This document shows positions 42,861 to 52,480 of a stretch of DNA of 54,430 nucleotides, one piece after another; the first letter of the stretch is position 1, and each line of letters starts with the position of its first letter. Below the pieces are notes generated by a model, which did no database searches, was not told the DNA's origin, and saw only the letters and a program-made list of their open reading frames with translations. The position numbers were made by a program, and so were the translations under genes. Origin of the DNA: Anaerolineales bacterium (GTDB lineage Bacteria > Chloroflexota > Anaerolineae > Anaerolineales > UBA6663); NCBI GenBank assembly GCA_020850595.1, contig JADZEK010000116.1, forward strand, positions 1 through 54,430, given 5' to 3'.

Positions 42861-44240
42861 CTAGCGATGGATGAAGAGCTTGTCGACCGCCTCGCCCAAT
42901 TCGGCGAGGTTGCTGACCTGATGCACGGCCGCGCACAGCGGCGCGTAGAGGGCCATGTCGCTGTCGCCGGCGCCCCACTGGTATTGCGCCTCCGGGTTGA
43001 ACCAGACGATGCGGCGAGCGCGACGGCGCAGCAACGCGAACAGATCGAGGCGCGGATCGTTGAAGTTGTTGCGGCCATCGCCCAGGAAGATGATGGTGGT
43101 GCGATGGTCCACGGCGTCGAGGTACTGGGCGCAGAAATTGGCCAGCCCGTGCCCGAGGTCGGTGCTGTAGTGGCCGGGCGGGATGCGATGCAGCACACGG
43201 GGGATGGCTTCGTCGGGCCGGGCGCTGACGAACTCGTCGCTGACTTCTTCCAGGTGGTCGTTGAAGGCAAAGGAGCGCGCGCGCGTCACCTGATCTTGCA
43301 GGGCGTACATCAGGCGCAGCATAAACTCGGCCACCGGGCGCATGGAGGTCGAGATGTCACAGATGAGGGCGAACTTGGGCTTGAGGTGACGCCGCTTGAA
43401 GTGGAGGTGGAAGGGCACGCCGCCGGTGCGCAGATTGGCGCGCAGGGTGGTCTTGGCGTCGAGGGTCTTGCCATCGCCCTTTCTGAGGCGGAGCGCGGCG
43501 CGGGTGCGTAGGCGGGCGGCCAGCCGGCCAACCAGGCGGCGCAGCTCTTGCGCCTCGGCCTGGTTCAGGTCGGTGAACGGCCGCTGAAGCAGGTCGGCTT
43601 CGTCAAGGCGCTCCGGCAGGCGCTCAGACAGCCGGCGGGCGATGCTCTGGCCGACAAATTGCGAGGCCTGCTCAGCCAGCGCATCGCGGTTGGCCGCGAG
43701 GAGGTCAAGCACGGCCTGTTGGCCTTCGGGCGTCATGCCCAGGCGGGCCAGCTCGGCGAGCAACTTTTCGATCTGCTCGGCCAGGGCTTCCAGGCCCAGG
43801 CGGCGCAGCATTTCGCGCGTGAGCCAGCGCTGCTGGTCGGGGCGGCGGGCCTGATCGGCCCCAGCGGCGCGGGCGGCCTGCTCCATGTCCTCGTGGCTGG
43901 GCTGGCGGCCCTGGGCCAGCATCTCCAGGAGCTTGCTCAGTTCGCCGGCCAGGGCGCGCAGGGCGGCTTCGAGCTTGGCCCGATCTTCGGGGGAGAGGGT
44001 TTCTGCGGCGGGGATGAAGGGCGGCCCGCCGGAGCCGAAGTACATAGGGAAGAGTCTGTCGAAGATCGGCTGGTCGGGGCGCTCTTTGACCAGCGTGGTG
44101 CGCAGCGCGGCGTGGAATTGGGCGCGATCTTGCACGCCGAGATGCTCGACGGCGCGCAGGGCGTCTTGGCTCTCGGCGAGGGAGACGCGCAAGCCGGCGG
44201 CGCGCAGACCGGCGATGAACTGAACGACGCGGTCGTCCAT
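42861..44240 (-). CDS. CoxE-like VWA-domain protein
   Basis: The 459-residue protein has an N-terminal helical part (about 1-250) typical of the CoxE/COG3552 group and a von Willebrand factor A domain (about 280-459) starting ALICDISTSM. The MIDAS motif D-x-S-x-S is present as DISTS, and GDGRNNFNDPRLDL carries a further MIDAS Asp. In the CO dehydrogenase system CoxE and the MoxR-type CoxD mature the metal cofactor; related pairs act as chaperones for other targets. No dehydrogenase subunits are nearby, so the client is unknown. ATG at 44240 is 8 bp after the MoxR gene. Confidence 0.9.
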   Translation of the reverse strand: MDDRVVQFIAGLRAAGLRVSLAESQDALRAVEHLGVQDRAQFHAALRTTLVKERPDQPIFDRLFPMYFGSGGPPFIPAAETLSPEDRAKLEAALRALAGELSKLLEMLAQGRQPSHEDMEQAARAAGADQARRPDQQRWLTREMLRRLGLEALAEQIEKLLAELARLGMTPEGQQAVLDLLAANRDALAEQASQFVGQSIARRLSERLPERLDEADLLQRPFTDLNQAEAQELRRLVGRLAARLRTRAALRLRKGDGKTLDAKTTLRANLRTGGVPFHLHFKRRHLKPKFALICDISTSMRPVAEFMLRLMYALQDQVTRARSFAFNDHLEEVSDEFVSARPDEAIPRVLHRIPPGHYSTDLGHGLANFCAQYLDAVDHRTTIIFLGDGRNNFNDPRLDLFALLRRRARRIVWFNPEAQYQWGAGDSDMALYAPLCAAVHQVSNLAELGEAVDKLFIHR

Positions 44241-44248
44241 GGCGCGAC

Positions 44249-45202
<954 letters not shown>

Positions 45203-45469
45203 CCTGTACCTTTCTTTCGGCAGATCGGCTACCAATACTGGTCCAGACAGCAGGGCGCCAGGGGCGACGGCGCCAGGCATGACGCGCCCACCTGGTGAGA
45301 GATTGTAGTCCATTTCCGGCGGAGGTGGCACAGCCGCAAGGGCTGGCAACATGCGCAATAGTCTGGCCAGGTTCGGCCCAGCGGGCAGGCCGGGTCGAGA
45401 GGCCCAGACCCGGCCAAGGTAGAGTTCTGAGGGGTTGCGGCTCAGATGGGGCGCGACGGGGCCAACCGG

Positions 45470-47938
45470 CTAGTCGTCGTCAGGCTCATCGTCATCGTCG
45501 TCCACTTCGGCGCCGCCGTCGTCCTGCGGGCCGCGCATGAGCTTGGCGGCGCGGTCGCCAATGGGATCGTCCTCGCCGCGCACGAACACTTCGCGCGTCT
45601 TGCCGCCGGTTTGCTCGCGGCCAACGATGCCCATCTCGCGCAGTTCGTCCATGAGGCGGGCGGCGCGGGGGTAGCCCAGGCGCATCTTGCGCTGGAGGAG
45701 CGAGGCGCTGGCAGTGCCGTACTTCTTGACAATGGCGATGGCCTGCTCGATCTGGCCGTCTTTATCTTCGACGACCGCTTCGCGGGCTAGCATGGCTTCC
45801 CAGGGGGCCTGGCCGGGCGGCAACTCGTCGGGGGCGGCGTGGGCGTCGCTGACCGGCTCGCCGGCCAGGATATCAGGCTCAGGCTCGTCGGGCGCGTTCT
45901 GCGCCGCCTGCTCCTTCCAGAAGTGCACGATGCGGTCTACCTCCCGGTCGCCGACAAAGCAGCCCTGCACGCGCACGGGCGCGGCGGCTTCGGGGGTCAA
46001 GAAGAGCATGTCGCCCTTGCCGAGCAGGCTTTCGGCGCCGGGGGTGTCGAGGATGACACGCGAGTCAATCAGCGAGGTGACGGCAAACGAGATGCGCGCC
46101 GGGAAGTTGGCCTTGATGAGGCCGGTAACGATGTCGGTGCTGGGGCGCTGTGTGGCGACGACCATGTGGATGCCGGTGGCGCGCGCCATCTGCGCCAGCC
46201 GGACGACGGTGCGCTCGGTTTCGTCGGGGGCGCGCATCATCAGGTCGGCCAGTTCGTCAATGAGCACCACCAGGAAGGGCAGCCGCTCGGCGCTGGGCTT
46301 CTTGGCAATCTTGTTTTTGTAGGTATCAAGGTTTCGGGCGCCGACGGTCTCAAACAGCTTGTAGCGCCGGTCCATCTCTTTCGTCACCCAGCGCAGCACA
46401 CCGGTGATGCGGTCGAGGTCGGTTTCGACCTTGCCGTAGAGGTGCGGCAGGCCGTTGAAGCGCACCAGTTCGACCATCTTAGGATCAATGAGCACCAGCC
46501 GCAGATCGTCGGGCGTGTTGTTGGTGACGAGGCAGGTGACGATGGCCGAAATGAGCACGCTCTTGCCCGAGCCGGTGGTGCCGGCGATGAGCATGTGAGG
46601 CATCTTGGCCAGATCGGCGGCCACCGGCTCACCGGCCACGTCGCGGCCCAGGGCAATGCCCAGCGGTGAGCTGATCTTCTGGAAGCGTTCCGACTCGAGC
46701 ACCGGCCGCAGGCTGACGGTGGTGGTGCGGCGGTGCGGCACTTCGATGCCAACGTAGTTCTTGCCCGGCACGGGCGCTTCGATGCGGATGGTGTTGGCGG
46801 CGAGGGCCAAGGCCAGGTCGTCGGCGAGGGACGAGATCTGCGCGACGCGCACCTTCCATTGTTTGCTCAAGCCGTCGGGGCCGGGGCGGTCCACCACGCC
46901 CGGATAGACGTGGTACTGCGTGACGCTCGGGCCGACCTGCGCGCCCTGCACCGTCACCGGCACGCCGAACTCTCTGAGAGTCTTGATGATGAGCGAGGCG
47001 GTCTCATCAATGTTTTTCTGGTCGGGCTTGCGCTGCTCGCTATTGTCGAGCAACTCGTAACCCGGTAGGGTCGTGGCGCGCGGTTTAGGTCTGGTCTTGA
47101 GCGGCTTGGGCGGGGAGCCGGCTTTTTGCACGGGCACGCGCACGCGCTCAGCGGGGGCCAGCACGGACCTGGGCTTGCGGCCCGGGTCTAGCTCGCGGCT
47201 GGTCACAGGCTCGCCGGCAGGCTGCGCGCTGCGGGGCGGGTCGGCAGCGCGGCGCGAGCGCGGGGCGGGCAATGGCTCGGGCGCATCAGGCTCTACCATG
47301 CCCGGCCGATCGGCCTCAAAACCCTGGCCTTCCAGCCAGGCCGCCAGCCGCCCCAGCCGGTCGGCGGTGACGTCGGTGGCGAGGAAGAGGCCCAGGAGAA
47401 ACAGCGCCAGCAGCGCCAACCCATCTGTGGGCGCGGGCAGGACGGCCGCGAACAGGTAGCCGATGCCCCACCCGACCCAGCCACCGCCGCGGCCGGTGGC
47501 CACCAGCGCCGCGTTGGAGCCGGTGACCAGGTTCAGCAAACCCAGCAGCGCCACCGCCGCGCCCTCGGCAGCGATGACCCGCCACCAGCGAATGCGCAGG
47601 GGGGTACCGGGCGCGCGCAAGTTGTGGCGCAGCTGCGTCCAGCCCAGCCAGCCAATGGTGAGCGGCACCAGCACCGCGCCCCAGCCAAACCACTGCTGCA
47701 AAAAGTGGGCCCAGGCGTCGAGGAGCGTGCCGGAAGACAGGCCCAGCAGGCCGAAGAGGGTGAGCAGCGCCGCCGCCAGGAGGAGCACGGCGCCGAGGTC
47801 ACGCCAATAGCGGCGCAAGCGCAGGCCAAGCTGCGCGGCGCGGGCCACGGCCGGGTCGGGCACAGGCGGGCGCGCGCCAGGCTGCTGGGCGTAGCGCCGC
47901 GGCGGGGGAGCGTCATCAGAGGGGAGTTTGCGTGCCAT
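45470..47938 (-). CDS. ftsK: FtsK/SpoIIIE-family DNA translocase
   Basis: FtsK pumps DNA at the division septum. The 822-residue protein has four membrane segments in the first 185 residues (about 47-66, 84-100, 120-138, 155-185), a charged Pro/Arg linker, the alpha-beta motor with Walker A GTTGSGKS (K459) and the VVATQRPS stretch, and a gamma winged helix (about 735-800; DGQIEQAIAIVKKYGTASASLLQRKMRLGY) that reads chromosome polarity signals. An Asp-rich tail (DDDDDEPDDD) ends the protein and is unusual. ATG at 47938 is used. It has a good promoter, GTGACA-17-TATGAT, at 48005-47977. Confidence 0.96.
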   Translation of the reverse strand: MARKLPSDDAPPPRRYAQQPGARPPVPDPAVARAAQLGLRLRRYWRDLGAVLLLAAALLTLFGLLGLSSGTLLDAWAHFLQQWFGWGAVLVPLTIGWLGWTQLRHNLRAPGTPLRIRWWRVIAAEGAAVALLGLLNLVTGSNAALVATGRGGGWVGWGIGYLFAAVLPAPTDGLALLALFLLGLFLATDVTADRLGRLAAWLEGQGFEADRPGMVEPDAPEPLPAPRSRRAADPPRSAQPAGEPVTSRELDPGRKPRSVLAPAERVRVPVQKAGSPPKPLKTRPKPRATTLPGYELLDNSEQRKPDQKNIDETASLIIKTLREFGVPVTVQGAQVGPSVTQYHVYPGVVDRPGPDGLSKQWKVRVAQISSLADDLALALAANTIRIEAPVPGKNYVGIEVPHRRTTTVSLRPVLESERFQKISSPLGIALGRDVAGEPVAADLAKMPHMLIAGTTGSGKSVLISAIVTCLVTNNTPDDLRLVLIDPKMVELVRFNGLPHLYGKVETDLDRITGVLRWVTKEMDRRYKLFETVGARNLDTYKNKIAKKPSAERLPFLVVLIDELADLMMRAPDETERTVVRLAQMARATGIHMVVATQRPSTDIVTGLIKANFPARISFAVTSLIDSRVILDTPGAESLLGKGDMLFLTPEAAAPVRVQGCFVGDREVDRIVHFWKEQAAQNAPDEPEPDILAGEPVSDAHAAPDELPPGQAPWEAMLAREAVVEDKDGQIEQAIAIVKKYGTASASLLQRKMRLGYPRAARLMDELREMGIVGREQTGGKTREVFVRGEDDPIGDRAAKLMRGPQDDGGAEVDDDDDEPDDD

Positions 47939-47976
47939 GCCGGCTTACCGTTGGGTCACCATTCCGTTTGGCATGA

Positions 47977-48005
47977 ATCATAACGGGCCGGGGCAGTTTT
48001 GTCAC
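47977..48005 (-). promoter_or_regulatory. Promoter of ftsK
   Basis: On the minus strand: GTGACA (48005-48000, one mismatch), a 17-bp spacer and TATGAT (47982-47977). The start point would be near 47970, about 32 nt before the ATG. Confidence 0.6.
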
Positions 48006-48039
48006 TACCTCGGCCCGCTGGGTTGCGCTTGCCTGAGCG

Positions 48040-49053
48040 CTATTGGCCGCTGCCTATTTCGGCGGTCGGGACATAGTGCGCGGCTTCGGGCGAGGCGGCC
48101 GCGGAGTCATGCGCGCCGTTGGCGCCATTGAGCCGGCGCAGGCTTAGGCCCAGGCGGCGGCCGGGGCCGTCTATGCTGACGATGCAGGCGCGCACCCGGT
48201 CGCCTTCGCGCACAACGTTACGCGGATGCAGGAAGTGACCATCGGCCAGCTCGGAAACATGAATCAGGCCCTCCAGGCCTTCTTCAATGCCGACGAAGGC
48301 GCCGAAATTGACCACGTTGGTCACCTGGCCTTCGATGATCTGACCGAGGTTGTAGCGCTGATCTACATTGGCCCAGGGGTCGGGCCGCAGCCGCTTGAGG
48401 CTGAGGGCCACCCGGCCCTGATCGGGGTCAACCGACAGGACCGAGACGTGCACGCTCTGGTTGCAGTTGAGCACATCGCGCGGGTGGCCGACGCGGCTCC
48501 AAGAAACTTCCGAGACGTGGATCAGGCCCTCGATGCCGCCCAGATCAACGAAGGCGCCGAAGTCGGTGACGTTGGTAACGACGCCGGTGACGGTGGAGCC
48601 GGGGCGCAGGCTGTTGAGCACGGCCTGGCGCGAGCCGGGGCCGGCCTGGGCGGCGCGCTCGGAGAAGACCACCCGGCCCTTGGCAGGATCGTACTCAATG
48701 ACTTTGAGCTTGAGGGTCATGCCGACTTTGCGCGAGAGCGCCAGCATGCGCTCATCTTCGGTGACCTGATTGGGGAAGTGGATCAGGTGCGAGGCGGGCA
48801 CGAAGCCCTGGAGGGAGTGGAAGCTGACGAGCAAACCGCCGCGGTTGTAGCCCACGACTTCGAGATCAACGGCTTCATCCACCTCATATAAGTGGCGGGC
48901 GGCTTGCCAGTCGGCTACGGGATCGCCGGCGGGGGCGGGTAGCTTGCCGCCGCGCTTGGGCGTGAAATGGTTTTCTTCTTCCTGCAGAACAGCCGCCCAC
49001 CAACCCTCATCAATAGGCATGCCGCCCTGTTCGGACTGCCGGTTCGGATTCAT
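48040..49053 (-). CDS. Ribosomal protein S1-like protein, three S1 domains
   Basis: The 337-residue protein has three S1 RNA-binding domains: about residues 60-125 (VDLEVVGYNRGGLLVSFHSLQGFVPASHL), 145-220 (GSTVTGVVTNVTDFGAFVDLGGIEGLIHVSEVSW) and 235-305 (GQIIEGQVTNVVNFGAFVGIEEGLEGLIHVSEL). S1 holds mRNA on the 30S subunit. Proteobacterial S1 has six domains; three or four are usual in other phyla. The first domain is the most degenerate. I choose ATG at 49053, with GAGG 8 nt upstream; an ATG two codons earlier is possible. The C-terminal tail carries no further domain. It lies upstream of ftsK. Confidence 0.9.
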   Translation of the reverse strand: MNPNRQSEQGGMPIDEGWWAAVLQEEENHFTPKRGGKLPAPAGDPVADWQAARHLYEVDEAVDLEVVGYNRGGLLVSFHSLQGFVPASHLIHFPNQVTEDERMLALSRKVGMTLKLKVIEYDPAKGRVVFSERAAQAGPGSRQAVLNSLRPGSTVTGVVTNVTDFGAFVDLGGIEGLIHVSEVSWSRVGHPRDVLNCNQSVHVSVLSVDPDQGRVALSLKRLRPDPWANVDQRYNLGQIIEGQVTNVVNFGAFVGIEEGLEGLIHVSELADGHFLHPRNVVREGDRVRACIVSIDGPGRRLGLSLRRLNGANGAHDSAAASPEAAHYVPTAEIGSGQ

Positions 49054-49106
49054 CGCCATACCCTCATCATTTGTGCTGTGTGCGGCGCTAGCATACTCAA
49101 ATCTGC

Positions 49107-49125
49107 AAAAACGCGCAAATGCGCG
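49107..49125 (-). terminator. Weak terminator after the 7TM-GAF receptor gene
   Basis: On the minus strand a 5-bp GC stem (CGCGC with GCGCG around ATTT) is followed by TTTTT. The stem is short, so the call is tentative. It lies 78 nt after the stop at 49203. Confidence 0.35.
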
Positions 49126-49202
49126 CAAGCGGGTAGTTCTGGGGTACTGCCCAGCGCGCAATCGCGGCCTCAGATTAACGGCAGATTAGTCTGTTTTCTG
49201 AA

Positions 49203-51149
49203 CTAACCAGAGGCGAGGTATTCTTCGCCGTTCTCGGCTTGAGCAGCTTCCTGTTCCATGGTCACAATAGCGCGGGCGACCTGTTCGATGGCGGCGCGCT
49301 GCTTGCGGTAGAGGTCGGCTTCGGAGACGGCCAGGCGCAGCGCCACCTCGCGCACCCGGCGGTTCTGGAGGAACTTCATTTCGAGGATGTTGTACAAGAT
49401 CCACTCGGCCGTAAATTTGCGCTGCCCTTCCGGTTTGATACGCTCGATGGCCTGGGTGAGCACGGCCCGCAGCGCATTGACGGCATTGCCATTGTGATCG
49501 CGCAGGGCCTGATCTACTACGCGCAGGCTGAGCAGCGGGCTGTTGATGAGCTTGGGGCCGCCCCAGTAATCGCTCAAGGCGTTCTTGATGAGCGCGGGAA
49601 GGTCAGGGCTGGTGATGATGCCCTCCGGCGCGGGCGTGACCGAACCGCCGGCGGTGTGGGCGGAGGCGCGGAGGCGCTGCACGGCTTCAATTTGCGGGAG
49701 CAGGCGGTCGAGCGCCACGAAGACGTCGCCCTGCAAGCGGCGGTCTTCGAGCGCGGCGGCAGCCTGGCGCGCCACGGCGTCCACGGCCGCGGCTTCGTCG
49801 AGGCTGAGGGCCGCATCGCCGGGACGCCGCCAGCCCAACAGGCCGAGCGGGCTGCCGGGGCGCTGCCCGCGCAACGGCACGATGACGTACTCACCCCAAT
49901 CGAACAATTCGCGGTCGGCGGCGGGGGCGTGGCCGTTGTGAGACGGCAGGGCCAGGGCCGCGGCGCGCAAGGCGGTGAAGGGCGGCAGTTCGCGCGCGGC
50001 GCGGGTCGGCGGGTCGGCGCCCAGGCTGACCTCATACTCCAGTTTGCCGTCGGGCGTGAGCCCGGCCACGAAGGCGTCTTGGGTGCGGAGCGTGTCGCAC
50101 AGGCTGGCCAGAAGCGCTTCAAGATACTGACGCAGGTCGCCGGAGGTGACCAGCCGTTCTTGAAGCGCCTGGAGCCGACGCAGTTCGGCGCGCTCGGCCC
50201 CATAGAACAGGACGCGCTCCAGCGGCAGGCGCACGAGATTGATGGCGAATTGCAGAAGGAGCAACACGGCTACCAAGATCACCGGCAGCAAACGGGGGTC
50301 GTAACCAGGGACCTGCGGTCCAAGGCGGTTCACGGCGAACACCACCGCCAGCACGCTGGAAGCAACGACCGGCCCGCGCAGCAGCCATTGAAACAGGCGC
50401 GCTTTGACGACGCGGTCGGGCAAGATGACGCCATAGTAGGCGACGGCATAGGCCATGATGACGAGCAGGAGCGTGACCGCCACGTTGGAGAGGACGGCGA
50501 TGGTCCAGAAGATGAGGGGGTGCAGGCCCGCTACCTGCCCAGCGAGCAGCAGAAAGGGGAAGGTGCCGATGGCGGGCGCAGCGGCGGAGGCCATGAGGTA
50601 GAGCATGCGGCGGCGCGAGGTGGAGGTTTGGGTCCGGCGGTAGGCGCGGACGAAGTTCCAGGCGGCCCAACTCAGGCTGCCGAGGAAGTAGGCCATGAAT
50701 ACGGGGAAGAGCGGGCCGGCCTCCAGGCGGGCGGCATGGGCCTCCACGCGCGCGTCGCGCACGAGGATGTCGGTGAAGAGCGCTGCCACGAGGAAGACCA
50801 GGGCAGTGAGATACAGCACGCGAATGGAGGTGCGCCGCCGCCCGCGCGAAGGGCGGCCGGTGGTGGCCAGCAGGGCGTCGGAGAAGTGCAGGTAGGCGAC
50901 GGGCACGAAGGCGATGCCCAGCCACTGCAAGCGCAGCCAGGCCTCAACAGTGGCCGCGGGGGCCGTGCTGCCAACGGCGTCGAAGAAGTAGACGACGGTG
51001 ACGAAGGCCAGCAGGGCCGCGAAGGCGCGGGCCACGCGGTCGCGCAAGTTGAAGGTCAGGGCGTACAGCAGGAGCGAGAAAGCCGTGATGGCGATCCCGG
51101 CCGTGAGGACCTGATTGGCCGAGATGAGGGTATCAATCAGTAGCGACAT
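49203..51149 (-). CDS. 7TM-GAF membrane receptor with C-terminal HTH-like output domain
   Basis: A 648-residue protein with three parts. The N-terminal half has seven or eight membrane helices (to about 320) like the 7TM region of some histidine kinases. A central GAF-like domain covers about 340-490 (LEALLASLCDTLRTQDAFVAGL, GEYVIVPLRG, AAVDAVARQAAAALED). The last 150 residues hold a helical domain with AEWILYNILEMKFLQNRRVREVALRLAVSEADLYRKQRAAIEQVA, which looks like a sigma-70 region 4 or other helix-turn-helix fold. No histidine kinase, GGDEF or phosphatase motif is present. It may be a one-component membrane-bound regulator; DNA binding is inferred only from the pattern. ATG at 51149 is used in place of a longer frame to 51185. 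Confidence 0.8.
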   Translation of the reverse strand: MSLLIDTLISANQVLTAGIAITAFSLLLYALTFNLRDRVARAFAALLAFVTVVYFFDAVGSTAPAATVEAWLRLQWLGIAFVPVAYLHFSDALLATTGRPSRGRRRTSIRVLYLTALVFLVAALFTDILVRDARVEAHAARLEAGPLFPVFMAYFLGSLSWAAWNFVRAYRRTQTSTSRRRMLYLMASAAAPAIGTFPFLLLAGQVAGLHPLIFWTIAVLSNVAVTLLLVIMAYAVAYYGVILPDRVVKARLFQWLLRGPVVASSVLAVVFAVNRLGPQVPGYDPRLLPVILVAVLLLLQFAINLVRLPLERVLFYGAERAELRRLQALQERLVTSGDLRQYLEALLASLCDTLRTQDAFVAGLTPDGKLEYEVSLGADPPTRAARELPPFTALRAAALALPSHNGHAPAADRELFDWGEYVIVPLRGQRPGSPLGLLGWRRPGDAALSLDEAAAVDAVARQAAAALEDRRLQGDVFVALDRLLPQIEAVQRLRASAHTAGGSVTPAPEGIITSPDLPALIKNALSDYWGGPKLINSPLLSLRVVDQALRDHNGNAVNALRAVLTQAIERIKPEGQRKFTAEWILYNILEMKFLQNRRVREVALRLAVSEADLYRKQRAAIEQVARAIVTMEQEAAQAENGEEYLASG

Positions 51150-51197
51150 AACGTTGGCGGCCCGCAGGGTGCGTGAGCCGAGCACCGCCGTGGGCGG

Positions 51198-51743
51198 TTA
51201 TTTGAGGGCCAGCCCAAAGAAGAGCGCCACGTCCTGATTGGGATAGTAGCGATCGTTGTAGCCGCAGAAGATCAGCCCGTGTTTTTGGGCGAAGCAGATG
51301 GCCGGGTAGTTCTTGGACTGCATTTCGGCCACCAGGCGCTTGAGGCGGTTGGCGCGCGCCCAGTGCGCCCCGGCGGCCAGCAGCACGCTCGCGACGCCGC
51401 CGCGCCGGTGACGCCGCTCGACGGCGCAGTCGGCAATCCAGCCGACTTCGGGCGCGGGGCCGAGCACGAGGTTGAGGTAGCCCTTGAGCGCGCCGTCTTG
51501 CTCGGCGACCAGGAAGCACACGCGGCGGTTCCAGGCCTCGCTGAGATGATCGCCGACATGGGCGACGGTGACGCGCATGGGACGCGGCAGCCGGACGGAG
51601 CGAAAGGTGGCCTGCACCTGCCCGATACTCGGGTCATCACGCAAGTCCATTTGCCAGACGTAGTCGGTGCTGTAGCCGTGATCGAAAGCTGCCAGTGAGG
51701 GCAGGTCTTCGGCGGTTGCGGGGCGAACTTGGATTTCTGCCAT
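51198..51743 (-). CDS. GNAT-family N-acetyltransferase
   Basis: The 181-residue protein has the GNAT fold: start IQVRPATAEDLPSL, central strand VCFLVAEQDGALKGYLNLVLGP, the acetyl-CoA pyrophosphate loop RRHRRGGVASVLLAAGAHWAR (the R/Q-x-x-G-x-G/A motif in a slightly degenerate form), and KRLVAEMQSKNYPAICFAQKHGLIFCGYNDRYY near the end. The substrate is unknown. ATG at 51743 has no ribosome site; TACAAT ends 6 nt upstream, so the message is probably leaderless. The neighbouring membrane protein gene lies upstream on the same strand. Confidence 0.9.
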   Translation of the reverse strand: MAEIQVRPATAEDLPSLAAFDHGYSTDYVWQMDLRDDPSIGQVQATFRSVRLPRPMRVTVAHVGDHLSEAWNRRVCFLVAEQDGALKGYLNLVLGPAPEVGWIADCAVERRHRRGGVASVLLAAGAHWARANRLKRLVAEMQSKNYPAICFAQKHGLIFCGYNDRYYPNQDVALFFGLALK

Positions 51744-51749
51744 GCGGAG

Positions 51750-51755
51750 ATTGTA
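51750..51755 (-). promoter_or_regulatory. -10 box of the GNAT gene, leaderless start
   Basis: TACAAT on the minus strand, separated from the ATG by 6 nt (CTCCGC). This is the same spacing as at obg. Confidence 0.5.
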
Positions 51756-51817
51756 CCCCAACCAGGCGGCCCAGCGCCGCCCAACCCAGGTGATACACGC
51801 CGCCGGACCAGAAGGCG

Positions 51818-52471
51818 CTACGGGGCGGTGCTGAGCAGCGTGACGACCACTACGCAGGGCGGCGGGCCGTTCCCAGCGTTGTCGAGCACGACCAGCCGAA
51901 AGGCGTATTCGCCGCTCTCGCGCGCCCCGGAGTCGAACCGGCCCAGCACGTCGTTGACGACGGGGCTAGTGCCCACGCCGAGCGACAGCCATTCACCGCT
52001 GGTGCCGGCGCCGCTGATCTCGAACTTGTAGAAGGCCAGGTTGGGAATGTCGGCGGTGCCGCGCACCTCGAACGAACCGGCGATGCGGTCACCGGATTGG
52101 GGCGCGGTGAGGGTGGCGGCGGGGTTATCGCAGCCGCTGGAGTCAACCACAATGCCGGTGCCGGAGGCGACCGGGCTGGGGGTCACGGTGGGGGCCAGCG
52201 TGGGCGTGGCGGTGACGGGCGGGCCAACTATCTGCGGCAGGATGAGGCTCTGCATGAGGTAGACGATGAGCGAAACAATGACGAGCAGGGAGAGGATGGC
52301 CAGGGCGGAGTTCTGGCGGCCCAGGGCCACTTCGCGCTCGAGGCCGTACGGGGTACGGCTGAGGTAGGAACGGGCCTGCACGAGCCGAAATAAAAAGATC
52401 AGGGCGATGACGCCCAGCCCGATCAAAATATGCTTTTGGTAGCGGACGATGAACTCGCCGGCGGCAATCAT
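51818..52471 (-). CDS. Membrane-anchored protein with an extracytoplasmic Ig-like domain
   Basis: A 217-residue protein with two hydrophobic helices (about 14-32 and 55-77), a Thr/Pro-rich linker (TATPTLAPTVTPSP), and an extracytoplasmic domain of about 110 residues. That domain has phrases such as DRIAGSFEVRGTADIPNLAFYKFEISG and YAFRLVVLDNAGNGPPP, which suggest an immunoglobulin-like (big/PKD-type) beta sandwich. No catalytic motif is present. I think it is a surface protein of unknown function. ATG at 52471 is 9 bp after punA, with which it is likely cotranscribed. Confidence 0.78.
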   Translation of the reverse strand: MIAAGEFIVRYQKHILIGLGVIALIFLFRLVQARSYLSRTPYGLEREVALGRQNSALAILSLLVIVSLIVYLMQSLILPQIVGPPVTATPTLAPTVTPSPVASGTGIVVDSSGCDNPAATLTAPQSGDRIAGSFEVRGTADIPNLAFYKFEISGAGTSGEWLSLGVGTSPVVNDVLGRFDSGARESGEYAFRLVVLDNAGNGPPPCVVVVTLLSTAP

Positions 52472-52480
52472 GCGGCGCGC

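Noticed and set aside
41901..43511. A plus-strand open frame of 536 codons opposite the metzincin and VWA genes
   Set aside because: It spans parts of two real genes on the other strand and has no motif.
45388..45415. A 9-bp hairpin (GGCCGGGTC with GACCCGGCC) downstream of ftsK
   Set aside because: No T run follows on either strand, so I do not call it a terminator; GC-rich stems of this size are common by chance here.
49239..51143. A plus-strand open frame of 634 codons opposite the 7TM-GAF gene
   Set aside because: Shadow of the real gene; composition is dominated by Gly, Gln, Glu and Ala with no recognisable domain or ribosome site.
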